Below, one piece after another: positions 16,269-27,100 of a stretch of 45,566 nucleotides of DNA. The stretch is from NCBI GenBank assembly GCA_029256575.1, contig JAQSXR010000016.1, forward strand, positions 1-45,566, written 5' to 3'. A program made the position numbers and the translations under genes. The DNA is from Clostridiales bacterium. Lineage in GTDB: Bacteria > Bacillota > Clostridia > Lachnospirales > JAQSXR01. Each line of letters starts with the position of its first letter. Position 1 is the stretch's first letter. The notes under the pieces are model-generated. The model saw nothing but the letters and a program-made list of their open reading frames with translations, was not told the DNA's origin and made no database searches.

Positions 16269-16641
16269 TGATATTTCCAGAGTCTTATCTTATATGGGAC
16301 ACACAGATACAATAGGAATTGGAGACTGTGGATTGCCAATACCGGAAGAAACTGAACGAATCGATTTAGCAGTACGATTTGGTATTCCCTCTTTTATGGA
16401 AGTCTTAAAATCAGTATCTGATGATATGGTAATACAAAAAATTATACTAGCAGAAGAAATTAAAAAAGCAAATCCTGTAATCCTAAAACAAATACAGGAA
16501 TTATATACAGAAATCGAAATTGAGTTTGTTTCTCATAATGAATTAAAAGAGAGAACAAAACAATGTAGTGCAGTAATTAGAACTGGAGAAACTACTCCTT
16601 ACGCGAATATTATACTTGAAGCCGGTTGTATATTTGCATAA
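16243..16641 (+). CDS. rbsD: D-ribose pyranase
   Basis: A 132-residue RbsD that interconverts pyranose and furanose forms of ribose, supplying the furanose for RbsK. It has MKKAGILNSDISRVLSYMGH with the catalytic His20, then IGIGDCGLPIP, and the C-terminal ATPYAN-like region reads TGETTPYANIIL. Start at 16243: GGAGG lies inside the end of rbsK and the two genes overlap by 26 nt, suggesting coupling. An upstream ATG at 16222 has no ribosome site. Confidence 0.96.
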   Translation: MKKAGILNSDISRVLSYMGHTDTIGIGDCGLPIPEETERIDLAVRFGIPSFMEVLKSVSDDMVIQKIILAEEIKKANPVILKQIQELYTEIEIEFVSHNELKERTKQCSAVIRTGETTPYANIILEAGCIFA

Positions 16642-16662
16642 GTGTGATTGGAGGAATGCAAA

Positions 16663-18153
16663 GTGAAAATTGAAATGCGAGGAATTTGCAAATCATTTGG
16701 TCAAAATCAAGTGTTAAAGGATGCTGGCTTTTCTCTACAAAGTGGCGAGGTTCATGCACTTATGGGAGAAAACGGTGCAGGAAAATCTACATTAATGAAA
16801 ATACTAACGGGCGTTTACACGAAGGATGTAGGTACTATCCTAGTAGATGGAAAAGAAGTTATGTATAAAAATCCGCAGGAAGCTGAAAAGGCAGGAATTG
16901 TTTTCATTCATCAAGAATTAAATGTAGTTTTTGATTTAACGGTTGAAGAGAATCTTTTCTTAGGGAAAGAAATAACCACATATTTTGGTTTTTGTAACAA
17001 TAAAGCAATGCGAGAAAAATCAGAACAAATTCTAGCCATGTTAGGTGTAAAGATACCAACCAATATGCTTATGTCAGAGCTTTCAATTGGGCAACAACAA
17101 ATGATTGAAATTTGCAAAGCTCTCATGGTAGATGCGAAAGCAATCATAATGGATGAACCAACTGCTGCTCTTTCTCAAAGTGAAACAAAAGTCCTTTTTG
17201 AAGTCATTCATAATTTGCGAAAAAGAGGAGTTTCTATTGTATATATTTCTCATAGAATGGAAGAAATTTTTGAACTATGTGATCGAATTACTGTGTTACG
17301 AGACGGTGGGTATGTTGGGATAAAAGATATCCCAAAAACAAATATGAATGAAATTGTAAAAATGATGATTGGCCGAGAAATCGGAGAAAGATATCCCGGT
17401 CGTGAATTTAACACAGGAAAAGAGATTCTTAAAGTGGAGGGTCTTACCAAAAAAGGCATTTTTGAGAATATCAACTTTACCGTTCATGCAGGAGAAGTAT
17501 TAGGAATCTCCGGACTTATGGGTGCTGGTCGTACCGAGATTATGCAAGCGATTTTTGGAAATCTATCGTATGAAGAAGGTAATATCTACATAGATAACAA
17601 AAAATGTACAATTAAGAATCCTGAACAAGCGATTGATCTTGGAATTGGTTATATTACAGAAGATAGAAAAAGCGAAGGACTTATGTTAGAAGAAAGTATA
17701 CAAAAAAATATTACTTTAACCAATTTAGGAAGCGTTTCCAATAAAATAGGTGTGATAAATAAATCTACAGAAGATGACCTTATTGCAAAAGCAATTAAAG
17801 AGTTGCATATCAAATGTTTTGGACCACAGCACGAATGCCATAACTTAAGTGGTGGAAATCAACAGAAGGTAGTGTTTGCGAAATGGATTTATACAAACCC
17901 AAAAATACTTATCCTAGATGAACCAACTAGAGGTGTCGATGTCGGTGCTAAAAAGGAAATATACAATATTATAAATGAATTGGCTCAAAAAGGAGTAGCA
18001 ATAATTATGGTTTCTTCTGAATTAACTGAGGTTTTAGGAATGAGTGATAGAATCATGGTTGTTAGAGAAGGAACGATTCGAGGAATAATTACGAAAGAGG
18101 AAGCAAATCAAGAAAAAATAATGACGTTAGCTACTGGGGGTATAATAGAATGA
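16663..18153 (+). CDS. rbsA: Ribose ABC transporter ATP-binding protein
   Basis: About 496 residues with two fused ATPase domains, the sugar-importer (RbsA/MglA) type. Domain 1 has Walker A GENGAGKST, signature LSIGQQQ and Walker B IIMDEPTAALS. Domain 2 has the degenerate P-loop GLMGAGRTE, signature LSGGNQQK and LILDEPTRGVD, as expected for this family. GTG at 16663 is taken as the start, since GGAGG at 16650-16654 is 8 nt upstream; a frame beginning at TTG 16648 would overlap the ribosome site. It ends with ATGA, overlapping rbsC by 4 nt. Confidence 0.96.
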   Translation: MKIEMRGICKSFGQNQVLKDAGFSLQSGEVHALMGENGAGKSTLMKILTGVYTKDVGTILVDGKEVMYKNPQEAEKAGIVFIHQELNVVFDLTVEENLFLGKEITTYFGFCNNKAMREKSEQILAMLGVKIPTNMLMSELSIGQQQMIEICKALMVDAKAIIMDEPTAALSQSETKVLFEVIHNLRKRGVSIVYISHRMEEIFELCDRITVLRDGGYVGIKDIPKTNMNEIVKMMIGREIGERYPGREFNTGKEILKVEGLTKKGIFENINFTVHAGEVLGISGLMGAGRTEIMQAIFGNLSYEEGNIYIDNKKCTIKNPEQAIDLGIGYITEDRKSEGLMLEESIQKNITLTNLGSVSNKIGVINKSTEDDLIAKAIKELHIKCFGPQHECHNLSGGNQQKVVFAKWIYTNPKILILDEPTRGVDVGAKKEIYNIINELAQKGVAIIMVSSELTEVLGMSDRIMVVREGTIRGIITKEEANQEKIMTLATGGIIE

Positions 18154-19091
18154 ATATAAATAAAAACAAATTATCATACTATGCACAAGATTTCGGTGCA
18201 CTAATAGCCTTAATCTTATTAGTATTTGGAATTAGTATTTTAAGTCCCGAATTTAGAACTTTTAATAACTTCTTATCTCTACTTCGACAATCTTCTATCA
18301 ATGGGCTTATTGCCTTTGGTATGACATTTGTAATCTTAACAGGTGCAATTGATTTATCCGTAGGTTCCGTATTAGCATTAACGACGGTATTGTGTGCAAG
18401 TATGATAACTTCTGGTGTTCCAGTAGGTATCGCCATGATTCTAGCTTTACTAATAGGTGCAGGATTAGGATTAGTGAGTGGATTACTAGTAACGAAAGGT
18501 AGATTACAACCATTTATAGCAACCCTAATTACGATGACGGTATATCGTGGGTTAACGATGATCTTCTCAAATGGAAAACCAATTTCTAAATTAGGAAATA
18601 GTGCTATTTTAAAATTTGTTGGAAAAGGAAATATATTTGGTATTCCAATTCCCGTTATTATACTTGTTGTAATTTTCATTATATTTTTCATAGTCTTAAA
18701 TAAAACAACATTTGGGCGACGTGTCTATGCAACCGGTAGCAACTGGAAATCCGCTAGACTTGCAGGTGTTAACATTCGTCAAACAAAGACGATAGCTTAT
18801 ATTATTTCTGGAACGATGGCTGCTTTATCAGGGTTAATTCTTCTATCAAGACTTAATTCCGCACAACCTACGCTTGGTATGGGATATGAATTAGATGCTA
18901 TCGCTGCTGTAGCACTGGGTGGTACAAGTATGAGTGGTGGTCGCGGTAAGATATTCGGAACTTTTATCGGAGTACTCATTATTGCAGTATTAAATAACGG
19001 ATTAAACATCGTTGGTGTATCTTCCTATTATCAAGATGTTATAAAAGGTCTTGTTATATTAATTGCTGTTCTATCAGATAGAAAACGTTAG
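18150..19091 (+). CDS. rbsC: Ribose ABC transporter permease
   Basis: A 313-residue integral membrane protein of the BPD_transp_2 family with about 8-10 hydrophobic segments. Conserved permease stretches are visible: GMTFVILTGAIDLSVGSVLA near the N-terminal third, FGRRVYATGSNWKSARLAGV near the middle (contact loop for the ATPase) and AAVALGGTSMSGGRGKIFGT. It starts 4 nt inside the end of rbsA, indicating tight coupling. It forms the membrane channel with RbsA and receives ribose from RbsB. Confidence 0.96.
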   Translation: MNINKNKLSYYAQDFGALIALILLVFGISILSPEFRTFNNFLSLLRQSSINGLIAFGMTFVILTGAIDLSVGSVLALTTVLCASMITSGVPVGIAMILALLIGAGLGLVSGLLVTKGRLQPFIATLITMTVYRGLTMIFSNGKPISKLGNSAILKFVGKGNIFGIPIPVIILVVIFIIFFIVLNKTTFGRRVYATGSNWKSARLAGVNIRQTKTIAYIISGTMAALSGLILLSRLNSAQPTLGMGYELDAIAAVALGGTSMSGGRGKIFGTFIGVLIIAVLNNGLNIVGVSSYYQDVIKGLVILIAVLSDRKR

Positions 19092-19156
19092 ACCAAAAGT
19101 CTAAAAAACTTTTAATATAAATTTTATGCCTAATAAGAGGCAGGAAGGAATTAAAT

Positions 19157-20074
19157 ATGAAAACAAAAAAATTATTTGCAATATTATTAGCAGTATTAAT
19201 TATGGTAAGTTTAGTAGGTTGTAAGGAGGATGCAGAAGGCGATAACAACACCCCTGATGCAAAAAACAAATCTGTAGGATTTTCTGTATCAACACTCAAT
19301 AACCCTTTCTTCGTAACTTTAGTTGATGGAGCAAAAGCTGCAGCAAAAGAAAATAATATCGATCTTATTGTTGTAGATGCAGGCGATGACGCAGCAAAAC
19401 AAGCAAGTGATATTGAAGATTTAATGTCTAAAAACGTTGGTGTACTTATCGTTAACCCTGTAGATTCTGATGCTGTCGCACCAGCAATAACAGACGCAAT
19501 CGAACAAGGTATTAAGGTAATATCAGTTGACCGTGCAGTAAATGGCGTAGAAGTAGATTCACAAATAGCATCTGACAATGTTGCAGGTGCAAGAATGGCA
19601 ACTGAGTATTTAAGAGATCTTCTTGGTGAAGGTGCAAAAGTTGCTGAACTTCAAGGAGTTCCAGGAGCATCTGCAACAATCGACCGTGGTTTAGGTTTCC
19701 ACGAAATAGCGGATACAGATTTAGAAGTAGTTGCAAGTCAAACAGCAAACTTTAATAGAGCACAAGGAATGACTGTTATGGAAAACATTTTACAATCTGA
19801 TAATACTATTCTAGGTGTTTTCGCACACAATGATGAAATGGCTTTAGGTGCAATCGAAGCAATTACTGCTTCAGGGAAAAATATTTTAGTAATAGGTTTT
19901 GATGCTACCGATGATGCAGTTGCTGCTGTCAATGCAGGAACAATGACTGCTACTGTAGCTCAAAAACCAGATGAAATGGGAAAAACGGCAGTTAATACAG
20001 CAGTTAAATTACTTGCTGGAGAACAAGTAGAAAAATCGATACCAGTTGAAGTTGAATTAATTAAAAGCAAATAA
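19157..20074 (+). CDS. rbsB: Ribose-binding lipoprotein
   Basis: A 305-residue extracellular solute-binding protein. The signal peptide ends in a lipobox (SLVGC, Cys22), so it is lipid-anchored. The mature protein has the type-I periplasmic-binding fold: GFSVSTLNNPFFVTLVDGA, then NPVDSDAV, VISVDRAV, ASDNVAGA and VFAHNDEMALGAIEA, closing with IGFDATDDAV. Arg and Asp residues at these positions bind ribose in RbsB proteins. Last gene of the operon, 65 nt after rbsC with an AGGAAGGA site, followed by two hairpins. Confidence 0.95.
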   Translation: MKTKKLFAILLAVLIMVSLVGCKEDAEGDNNTPDAKNKSVGFSVSTLNNPFFVTLVDGAKAAAKENNIDLIVVDAGDDAAKQASDIEDLMSKNVGVLIVNPVDSDAVAPAITDAIEQGIKVISVDRAVNGVEVDSQIASDNVAGARMATEYLRDLLGEGAKVAELQGVPGASATIDRGLGFHEIADTDLEVVASQTANFNRAQGMTVMENILQSDNTILGVFAHNDEMALGAIEAITASGKNILVIGFDATDDAVAAVNAGTMTATVAQKPDEMGKTAVNTAVKLLAGEQVEKSIPVEVELIKSK

Positions 20075-20120
20075 TATTCAATAATATCACTTTAAAGCGG
20101 CTACGCCGCACCAGTGAAAC

Positions 20121-20159
20121 AGGAAAGTTTGGTCTTTTGCGAGCAAGACAAACTTTCCT
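20121..20159 (+). terminator. Hairpin downstream of rbsB
   Basis: A long stem of about 15 bp (AGGAAAGTTT ... AAACTTTCCT plus GTCTT / AAGAC, one bulged G) with an 8-nt loop but no T run. It may stabilise the end of the operon mRNA or assist the following terminator. Confidence 0.55.
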
Positions 20160-20170
20160 ATTTCAAAATA

Positions 20171-20224
20171 AAAGTAACTATAAAATATACTGTTATTCCA
20201 CAGTATTTTATAGTTACTTTTTTT
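20171..20224 (+). terminator. Intrinsic terminator of the ribose operon
   Basis: A perfect 17-bp stem (arm AAAGTAACTATAAAATA) with further TACTG/CAGTA-type pairing inside, followed by seven T. It ends the rbs transcription unit. Confidence 0.85.
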
Positions 20225-20311
20225 ATAATTTGTATGCATAGCATCTTCACACTAGAGAAAACTAACATGAAGTAATTTATATCAAACAAAGGCAATTACT
20301 TATTTATTTTA

Positions 20312-20330
20312 AAGGTATCTAGGTTACCTT
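20312..20330. promoter_or_regulatory. Inverted repeat upstream of the azoreductase gene (HxlR-like spacing)
   Basis: AAGGTA - 7 nt - TACCTT. The GGTA-N7-TACC form has the same arm spacing as sites of HxlR/YodB-type regulators that control quinone and azo-compound reductases in Firmicutes. It lies 37 nt before the ATG. No HxlR gene is in the window, so the match is an inference. Confidence 0.4.
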
Positions 20331-20366
20331 CACCCACCTAACTATATTAGAAAAGGAAACTATCAG

Positions 20367-21014
20367 ATGAAAAAATTACTTTATATCCCTGTTAACACAA
20401 AACCAGAACATCTATCCACAAGCAAGACGGTAAGCAGAGAATTTGTGAACCGATTTCTTGCAAAGAATCCTACTTTTGAGCTTATGGAAATAGATATTTG
20501 CAATGAGTATGTACCAGAGTTAAATTACAAATACTACAATGGTAGAGCCGAACTTGTTTCTAGTGATGAGTATGCGAAGCTTAATACAGAAGAACAACAA
20601 GCTGTTGCAAGAATAAAAGAACTTAGCAACCAATTTGTAAGTGCAGATGCTTATGTAATTGCTGCCCCTATGTGGAGTTCATTTTTCCCCGCAAGGCTAA
20701 TAACTTATATCGACTGCGTTATTCAAAAAGATAAAGTTCTAAAAATCAACGAAGATAAAGTTGAAGGTCTTCTAGATGATAAGAAAAGAACAGCTGTATA
20801 TATCCAATCCTCTGGTGGCGTATTTCCTAAGCTATTATCTGGTCAAATTAATCACGGTACTACTTACATTGAAGATATTTTTAAATTTATTGGAATTAAG
20901 GATTTCCACAAATTGATGGTTGAGGGTACTGGCAAGGATAATATCGGTGTTGAGGGTGCCGAGAAGAAGGCTTTTGAAGATATGGATAAGATAATTGATA
21001 AGATGAGTGAATAA
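20367..21014 (+). CDS. azoR: FMN-dependent NADH-azoreductase
   Basis: A 215-residue flavodoxin-fold protein. The N-terminal KLLYIPVNTKPEHLSTSKTV is the phosphate-binding loop region of AzoR/AcpD (with some deviation: Thr-Lys-Pro for the usual Ser-Pro-Arg). Further family motifs are VIAAPMWSSFFPARLITYID (FMN isoalloxazine contact) and YIQSSGGVF. The enzyme reduces quinones and azo compounds using NAD(P)H. AAAAGGAAAC precedes the ATG. Single gene between the rbs terminator and its own terminator, with a palindromic candidate operator upstream. Confidence 0.9.
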   Translation: MKKLLYIPVNTKPEHLSTSKTVSREFVNRFLAKNPTFELMEIDICNEYVPELNYKYYNGRAELVSSDEYAKLNTEEQQAVARIKELSNQFVSADAYVIAAPMWSSFFPARLITYIDCVIQKDKVLKINEDKVEGLLDDKKRTAVYIQSSGGVFPKLLSGQINHGTTYIEDIFKFIGIKDFHKLMVEGTGKDNIGVEGAEKKAFEDMDKIIDKMSE

Positions 21015-21031
21015 TGTAAAAATAATAAAAA

Positions 21032-21076
21032 AAAAGCAATTAATAATTTGCCACAACGGCCATATTAATTGCTTTT
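21032..21076. terminator. Terminator between azoreductase and the giant SLH gene
   Basis: A perfect 14-bp stem AAAAGCAATTAATA / TATTAATTGCTTTT with a 17-nt loop and an A run upstream, usable from both directions between convergent genes. Confidence 0.75.
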
Positions 21077-21160
21077 CATTTATTCACTCATATTTTCCGG
21101 ATATAAGGTTCTATGAATTTTTAAATATTTGTTTCTAAATCCAACCTTTATAATTTAATT

Positions 21161-24100
21161 TTAAATCAAATTTGCTTTTTTTAACAATCTTCTTACAATA
21201 GCTGCTGTTTCTGCTCTTGTGATATTTTCCTTACCTGACAGCAACTTATTGTAACCAGTTATAATATCCTTATCTATACAGATTGCTGCTGACTGCTTTG
21301 CCCAACTATCTAATTTATCACTGTCTGTGTATTCACCTAACAAGGTTGTGATCTCTTGCGATGCTAACGTCATATCTATCTTTTTTATAACCTTCATTGC
21401 ACGTGAAATCATAACCATTGCTTCTTGCCTCGTTATTTTATTATTCGGGTTAAAATTATTGCCTCCAACTCCTTCAATAATACCGTACTCATAAGCAATA
21501 CTTACTGCTTCATAATACCAATCCGTTTGATAAACATCCTGGAATACAGTTTCACCTACGTTCGATCTCATAAGTCCAAGAGCTCTAACAATGATAGCTG
21601 CAAATTCAGCTCTCGTAATGTCTTTGTTAGGATCATATATATCATTATTTATCCCACTAACAATTAATCTTGAGCCCATATCATTGATATCTTCTTGTGC
21701 CCAGTGCCCTTCTAAGTCTGCAAATTCCTTCGGACTATAGATAACAGAATATGTGCTATTTGTTAAACTATTAATCTTTGCATAATGTTTTCCATCAACT
21801 ACTATAATAGTTGTTGGTACATGGGAGAAGGTTCCGTCTTCATTAAGTACAATTCCAGTCGTAATCTTCGATGAATCTATTCCATCTGGGATAGCAACCA
21901 ATCTCTCAACATACCCGTTAAACTTTGATACTGTAACCGTTTGATTATCATATGTACAGGTTATTTCAAATTCTATAGGCTTAACAACGATCCTATAATT
22001 ATTTGTGTTGGCTGTTTTCTCAATAATCTCCACTGTATCTTTGGATGGATTTGCTATGGTAACCTTCACTTGAATATCCTTTAATTCAACACCTACACCT
22101 AAATCTTCCGAAATTTTATCAATTTTGATTTGAGATGCTGGGATTGTATAGGTGACATTCTCTGTTCTCACCTCAAGAATTGCCTCTACGTTTTCCATAT
22201 CCTTAACTGTCTGTCCATTAAGCTGTCCTACTATAACATCTGATTCTGAAGCAACCGGTATTGTAACAACTGCTCCTACCCCTTCTTCTTCAAGTCTGTC
22301 TTGAATGATTTTTGCATCAACTAAAAGTGTCGTAGTCGTTCGCCCATTTTCATCTTCTGTTTCTTCTCTATTTCCTGCATTCACTTCTTTTCCGTTCACC
22401 AGGACATTCGTATATTTTTGTTCTTCTGTTGTATTCGTATTCGTGGACAATGATGTCGTTGTAAAACTCCATCTTGTTTTATCCATTATTCCAGAATAGC
22501 TATTTCCTGCTGTATCTTTAAATGCTGAGACAGCAATCTGTATATAATACTCTGTTGAACCATTCAACTCATTTGTTGGGTTAACTGTAATTACAGTTGT
22601 CCCACTACCAGTTACTTGTCCACTTGTAACATCTATTACCTCGAAAACACTGTTGTCCGATGTTTTTCTAATTGTTATGTCACCCGTTCCTTTAACTACC
22701 TTTTCATTAAATGTAATTACTAGATTGGTATTTTTGTCAACCTCTACGCTGTCATCCGTTGGAGTCACACTAGACACCATTGGAAGTACTTTGTCATTCA
22801 ATGTTTTAATTCCTGTTGTTAGTGTTGGTGATGAAGCATTTCCGGCCTGATCATAGATTGATGAGGCATCCGCTGGTTTAATTTCTATCGTTTCTGTTCC
22901 GTTTGGAATACCGCTAATTGTGAGGAAAATTCTTACGACATTTTCCCCTCCTGTCAATGCCAAAGCAGCTCCTTCGTCTTCATTATTTGCTTTCTTTATG
23001 GAGCTTATCGATACATTTGTCGCAGTCCCTGTGTTCTGAGTAAAGATTAGCACAAATTTAGCTGGTGTTAAAGCTGTCGTTCCATCACTTGCTCCATACA
23101 CTCCTTCATCAAAGATAATGTCTATGTAACCATTATTTTGAGCTAAGGTATTTGTCGCAAGGTTGGAAACATTTGGCGCTACAGAATCATATATTCTTTT
23201 CAACTGTATCGCAACGATATTATTATTTCCGGCTAAGTCTTGTGCCACTCTTTCAGATACATCTACTGTAACAATTCCTTGTCCTGATGGTGTGATTTCT
23301 GCTGTATATGTATAAGCGTTCACAATCTTGAAATTCTCTGCTATTCCATTTCCAACCGTGATGTCGCTAATTGAAAAGTCTGTCACATCCTCATCAAAAG
23401 TAAACGTAACGGATACAGGAGAAACGTTACTTAAACTAGATGCCGCTGATGTAATAGCAAGTGTCGGGGCAACTGTATCAATTAAAACGCTATTCGTAAT
23501 ACCAATATTATTTAAAGTAAGTGTCGCATTATTTGCTCCACTATCTTTTATTGTCCCACCATTTAAATCTATGTTTTGACCTATCTCAATTCCATTTGAA
23601 TCCATATTTCCAACTTGTATTATATATCTAAATTTTAGTTCATTTGTACCTGAACCACTTACATAAGTTGCATTAACCAAACCTCCCGTATTAAGAGTAA
23701 GAGCAATTGATGGTGTACCACCTGATGTATTCACTATAACTGTTTCCGAATATTTTATAATGAAGTCAAGGTTTTGTTCTGACATATAACTCCTGTTTGC
23801 AGGAACACCTACAGATGATACATTAGGTGCCACCGCATCTACAAGAACTGTAGTTAGATCACCAATCCCATTTAATGTTAGTATCGCATCATTTGTTCCA
23901 ATATCTTTTAACATTGCACCATTTAAGTTGATTTCACTACCAACTGCAACTCCATCTGTATCAAGGTTGCCTTCTTGTATCGTATATCGGAAAACAAGAG
24001 CACTTGTTCCTGTCCCCCCTATGTATGATGCATTGACTACACCACCCGTTTCGAGGGTAAGTGTTATGTATGGGGTACCACTTACAATTAAATTCTCATT

Positions 24101-27100
24101 AAAGTTAACAGTGAAGTCCATGTTTTGACCTGCTATATAAGAACCATTTGCTGGAACACTCACCGAAGATACGATCGGAGATATTGTGTCTATTTGTACT
24201 AAGGTTGTATCTCCAATATTATATAAAATTAATATTGCATTATTTGTCGCAGCATCTTTAATCGTAGCACCATTTAAGTTAATTTCAGTACCAACTATAA
24301 CGCCATCCGTATCTAGATCACCATCTTGTACCGTATATCGGAAAACAAGAGCCTTTGTACCTGTACCACCCACATATAACGCATTAACAATATCACCTGA
24401 ATCAAGTGTAATTGCAATTGATGGAATTCCTCCAACTACCAATACATTTTCATTGTACTTAACGGTAAATTCCATAATATATCCTATATTATAAATTAAA
24501 TTGGTTGGAACTGATACTGAAGAAACCATTGGTCTCGCTGCATCAACCAAAACTCCGGTTGTATTTCCAATACTATTTAATGTTAGTATTGCATTGTTTG
24601 ATACTAAATCTATAATTGTTCCACCGTTAAGATTTATAGCCTCTATAGAAATACCATTGGTATCGACATTTCCTTCTTTAACTGTATAGCGAAATGTAGG
24701 AGCACTTGTCCCTGTACCAGTTAGATAAAAAGCGTTTACAACAACACCATTATCTAAAGTGATTGGTATAAATGGTGTGCCGATAATTAATACATTTTCA
24801 TTATAATTTATAGTAAAGTCAAGATATTCACCTATTTTGTATGTCCCATTTGCCGGAACCTCTACAGAAATAACTTCTGGAGCTTTCGTATCAATAAGGA
24901 TACCAATTGTATTTCCTGTGTTATTTAGTGTTAATACGGTATTGTTTGATGCATTATCTTTTATCGTTCCTCCGTTTAATACGATCTGTGATCCAACTTC
25001 AATTCCATTTGGATCATAATTATTTGCTTCAATCGTGTATTGAAATACCAAAATATTGCTTCCGGAACCGTTCACATAAGATGCGTTCACTATACCACTG
25101 GCAAAGGTAACTGGAATATATGGTGTCCCTCCACTTGTATCTACTATTACCGCCTCATTGAAATTCAGTGTAAAACTTATATTATTGCCTGATATATATG
25201 TACCATGTGGTGGAACATCTACAGAAGATATTGTTGGTAACACCCCATCTATAAGAACTGCAGTTGGATTTCCAATCCCATTCAATGTTAATATCGCATC
25301 ATTTGTTCCAATATCTTTTATTGTTGCTCCATTTAAGTTAATTTCAGTACCAACTGTAACTCCATCCGCATCAAGGTTTCCTGCTTGTACCGTATATCGA
25401 AAAACAAGAGCACTGGTTCCTGTCCCACCAATGTATGATGCATTAACTACACCACCTGTTTCGAGGGTAAGTGCTATATATGGAGTACCACTTACTGTTA
25501 CATTCTCATTAAAGTTAACAGTGAAGTCCATATTTTGACCTGCTATATAAGAACCATCTGCTGGAACACTCGCCGAAGATACGATTGGAGATACTGTGTC
25601 TATTTGTACTAAGGTCGTGTCTCCAATATTTTTCAAATTTAACGTTGCATTATTTGTTGCAGCATCTTTAATCGTAGCACCATTTAAGTTGATCTCCGTA
25701 CCAACTATAACTCCATCCGTATCAAGATCACCATTTTGAATGGTATATCGAAAAACAAGAGCACTTGTTCCTGTACCTCCTACGTATGACGCATTGACAA
25801 TATCTCCTGAATCAAGTGTAATTGCAATTGTTGGGGTTCCTCCAACTACCAATATGTTTTCGCTGTAATTAACGGTAAACTGCAGGATATTTCCTGTGTT
25901 ATATGTTGCATTGGCTGGAACCGATACTGATGATATCGTTGGTCTCACTGCATCAATGAGAACTGAGGTTGTATTGCCAATACTATTTAATGTTAGTGTC
26001 GCATTGTTTGTTACTATATCTTTAATTGTTCCATCGTTTAGATTTATAGCCCCTATAGAAATCCCATTTGTATCTACATTTCCTTCTTGAACTGTGTAGC
26101 CAAATGTAAGAGTACTAGTCCCTGACCCAGATAGATATGTAGCGTTAACTACAACCTCATTATCTAGAGTGATTGGGATAAATGGTGTACCGGTAATAAT
26201 AACATTTTCATTGAAAGTAACCGTAAAGTCAAGATTATCACCTTCACAGTACTTCCCATTTACCGGAACCCCTACAGAAGTAACTTCTGGAACTTTCGCA
26301 TCAATTAGGATATCAGTCGTACTTCCTACGCTATTAAGTGTTAATACAGTATTGTTTGGTGCACTATCTCTTATCGTTCCACCGTTTAAAATTATCTGTG
26401 ATCCAACTTCAATTCCATTTGGATCATAATTATTCGCCTGAATCGTGTATCGAAATACCAAGATATTGCTTCCAGACCCGCTCACATAAGGTACGTTCAC
26501 TATACCACTGTCAAAGGTAATTGGAATATATGGTGTTCCACCACCTATGTTAACTATTACCGCCTCATTGAAATTCAGTGTAAAACTTATGTTATCGCCT
26601 GATATGTATGTACCGTTTGTAGGAACACCTACAGAAGATATTGTTGGTAACACCCCATCTATAAGAACTGTAGTTAAATCACCAATACTATTCAATGTTA
26701 GTAGTGCATCATTTGATCCAATATCTTTTATCGTTGCTCCATTTAAGTTAATCTCCGTACCAACTGCAACTCCATCCGCATCAAGGTTACCTGCTTGTAC
26801 TGTATATCGGAAAACAAGAGCATTTGTTCCTGTCCCACCAATGTATGAAGCATTAACTACACCACCCGTTTCGAGGGTAAGTGCAATATATGGAGTTCCA
26901 CTTACTGTTACATTCTCATTAAAGTTAACCGTGAAGTCCATGTTTTGACCTGTTATATAAGTGCCATTTGTTGGGACACTTACCGAAGATACGATTGGTG
27001 ATACGGTGTCTATATGTACTAAGGTCGTACTTCCAATACTATTTAAATCTAATGTTGCATTATTTGATGCAGCATCTTTAATCGTAGCACCATTTAAGTT

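Noticed and set aside
18179-18691. 170-aa minus-strand frame opposite rbsC
   Set aside because: Antisense shadow of a conserved permease gene; composition mirrors the sense codons.
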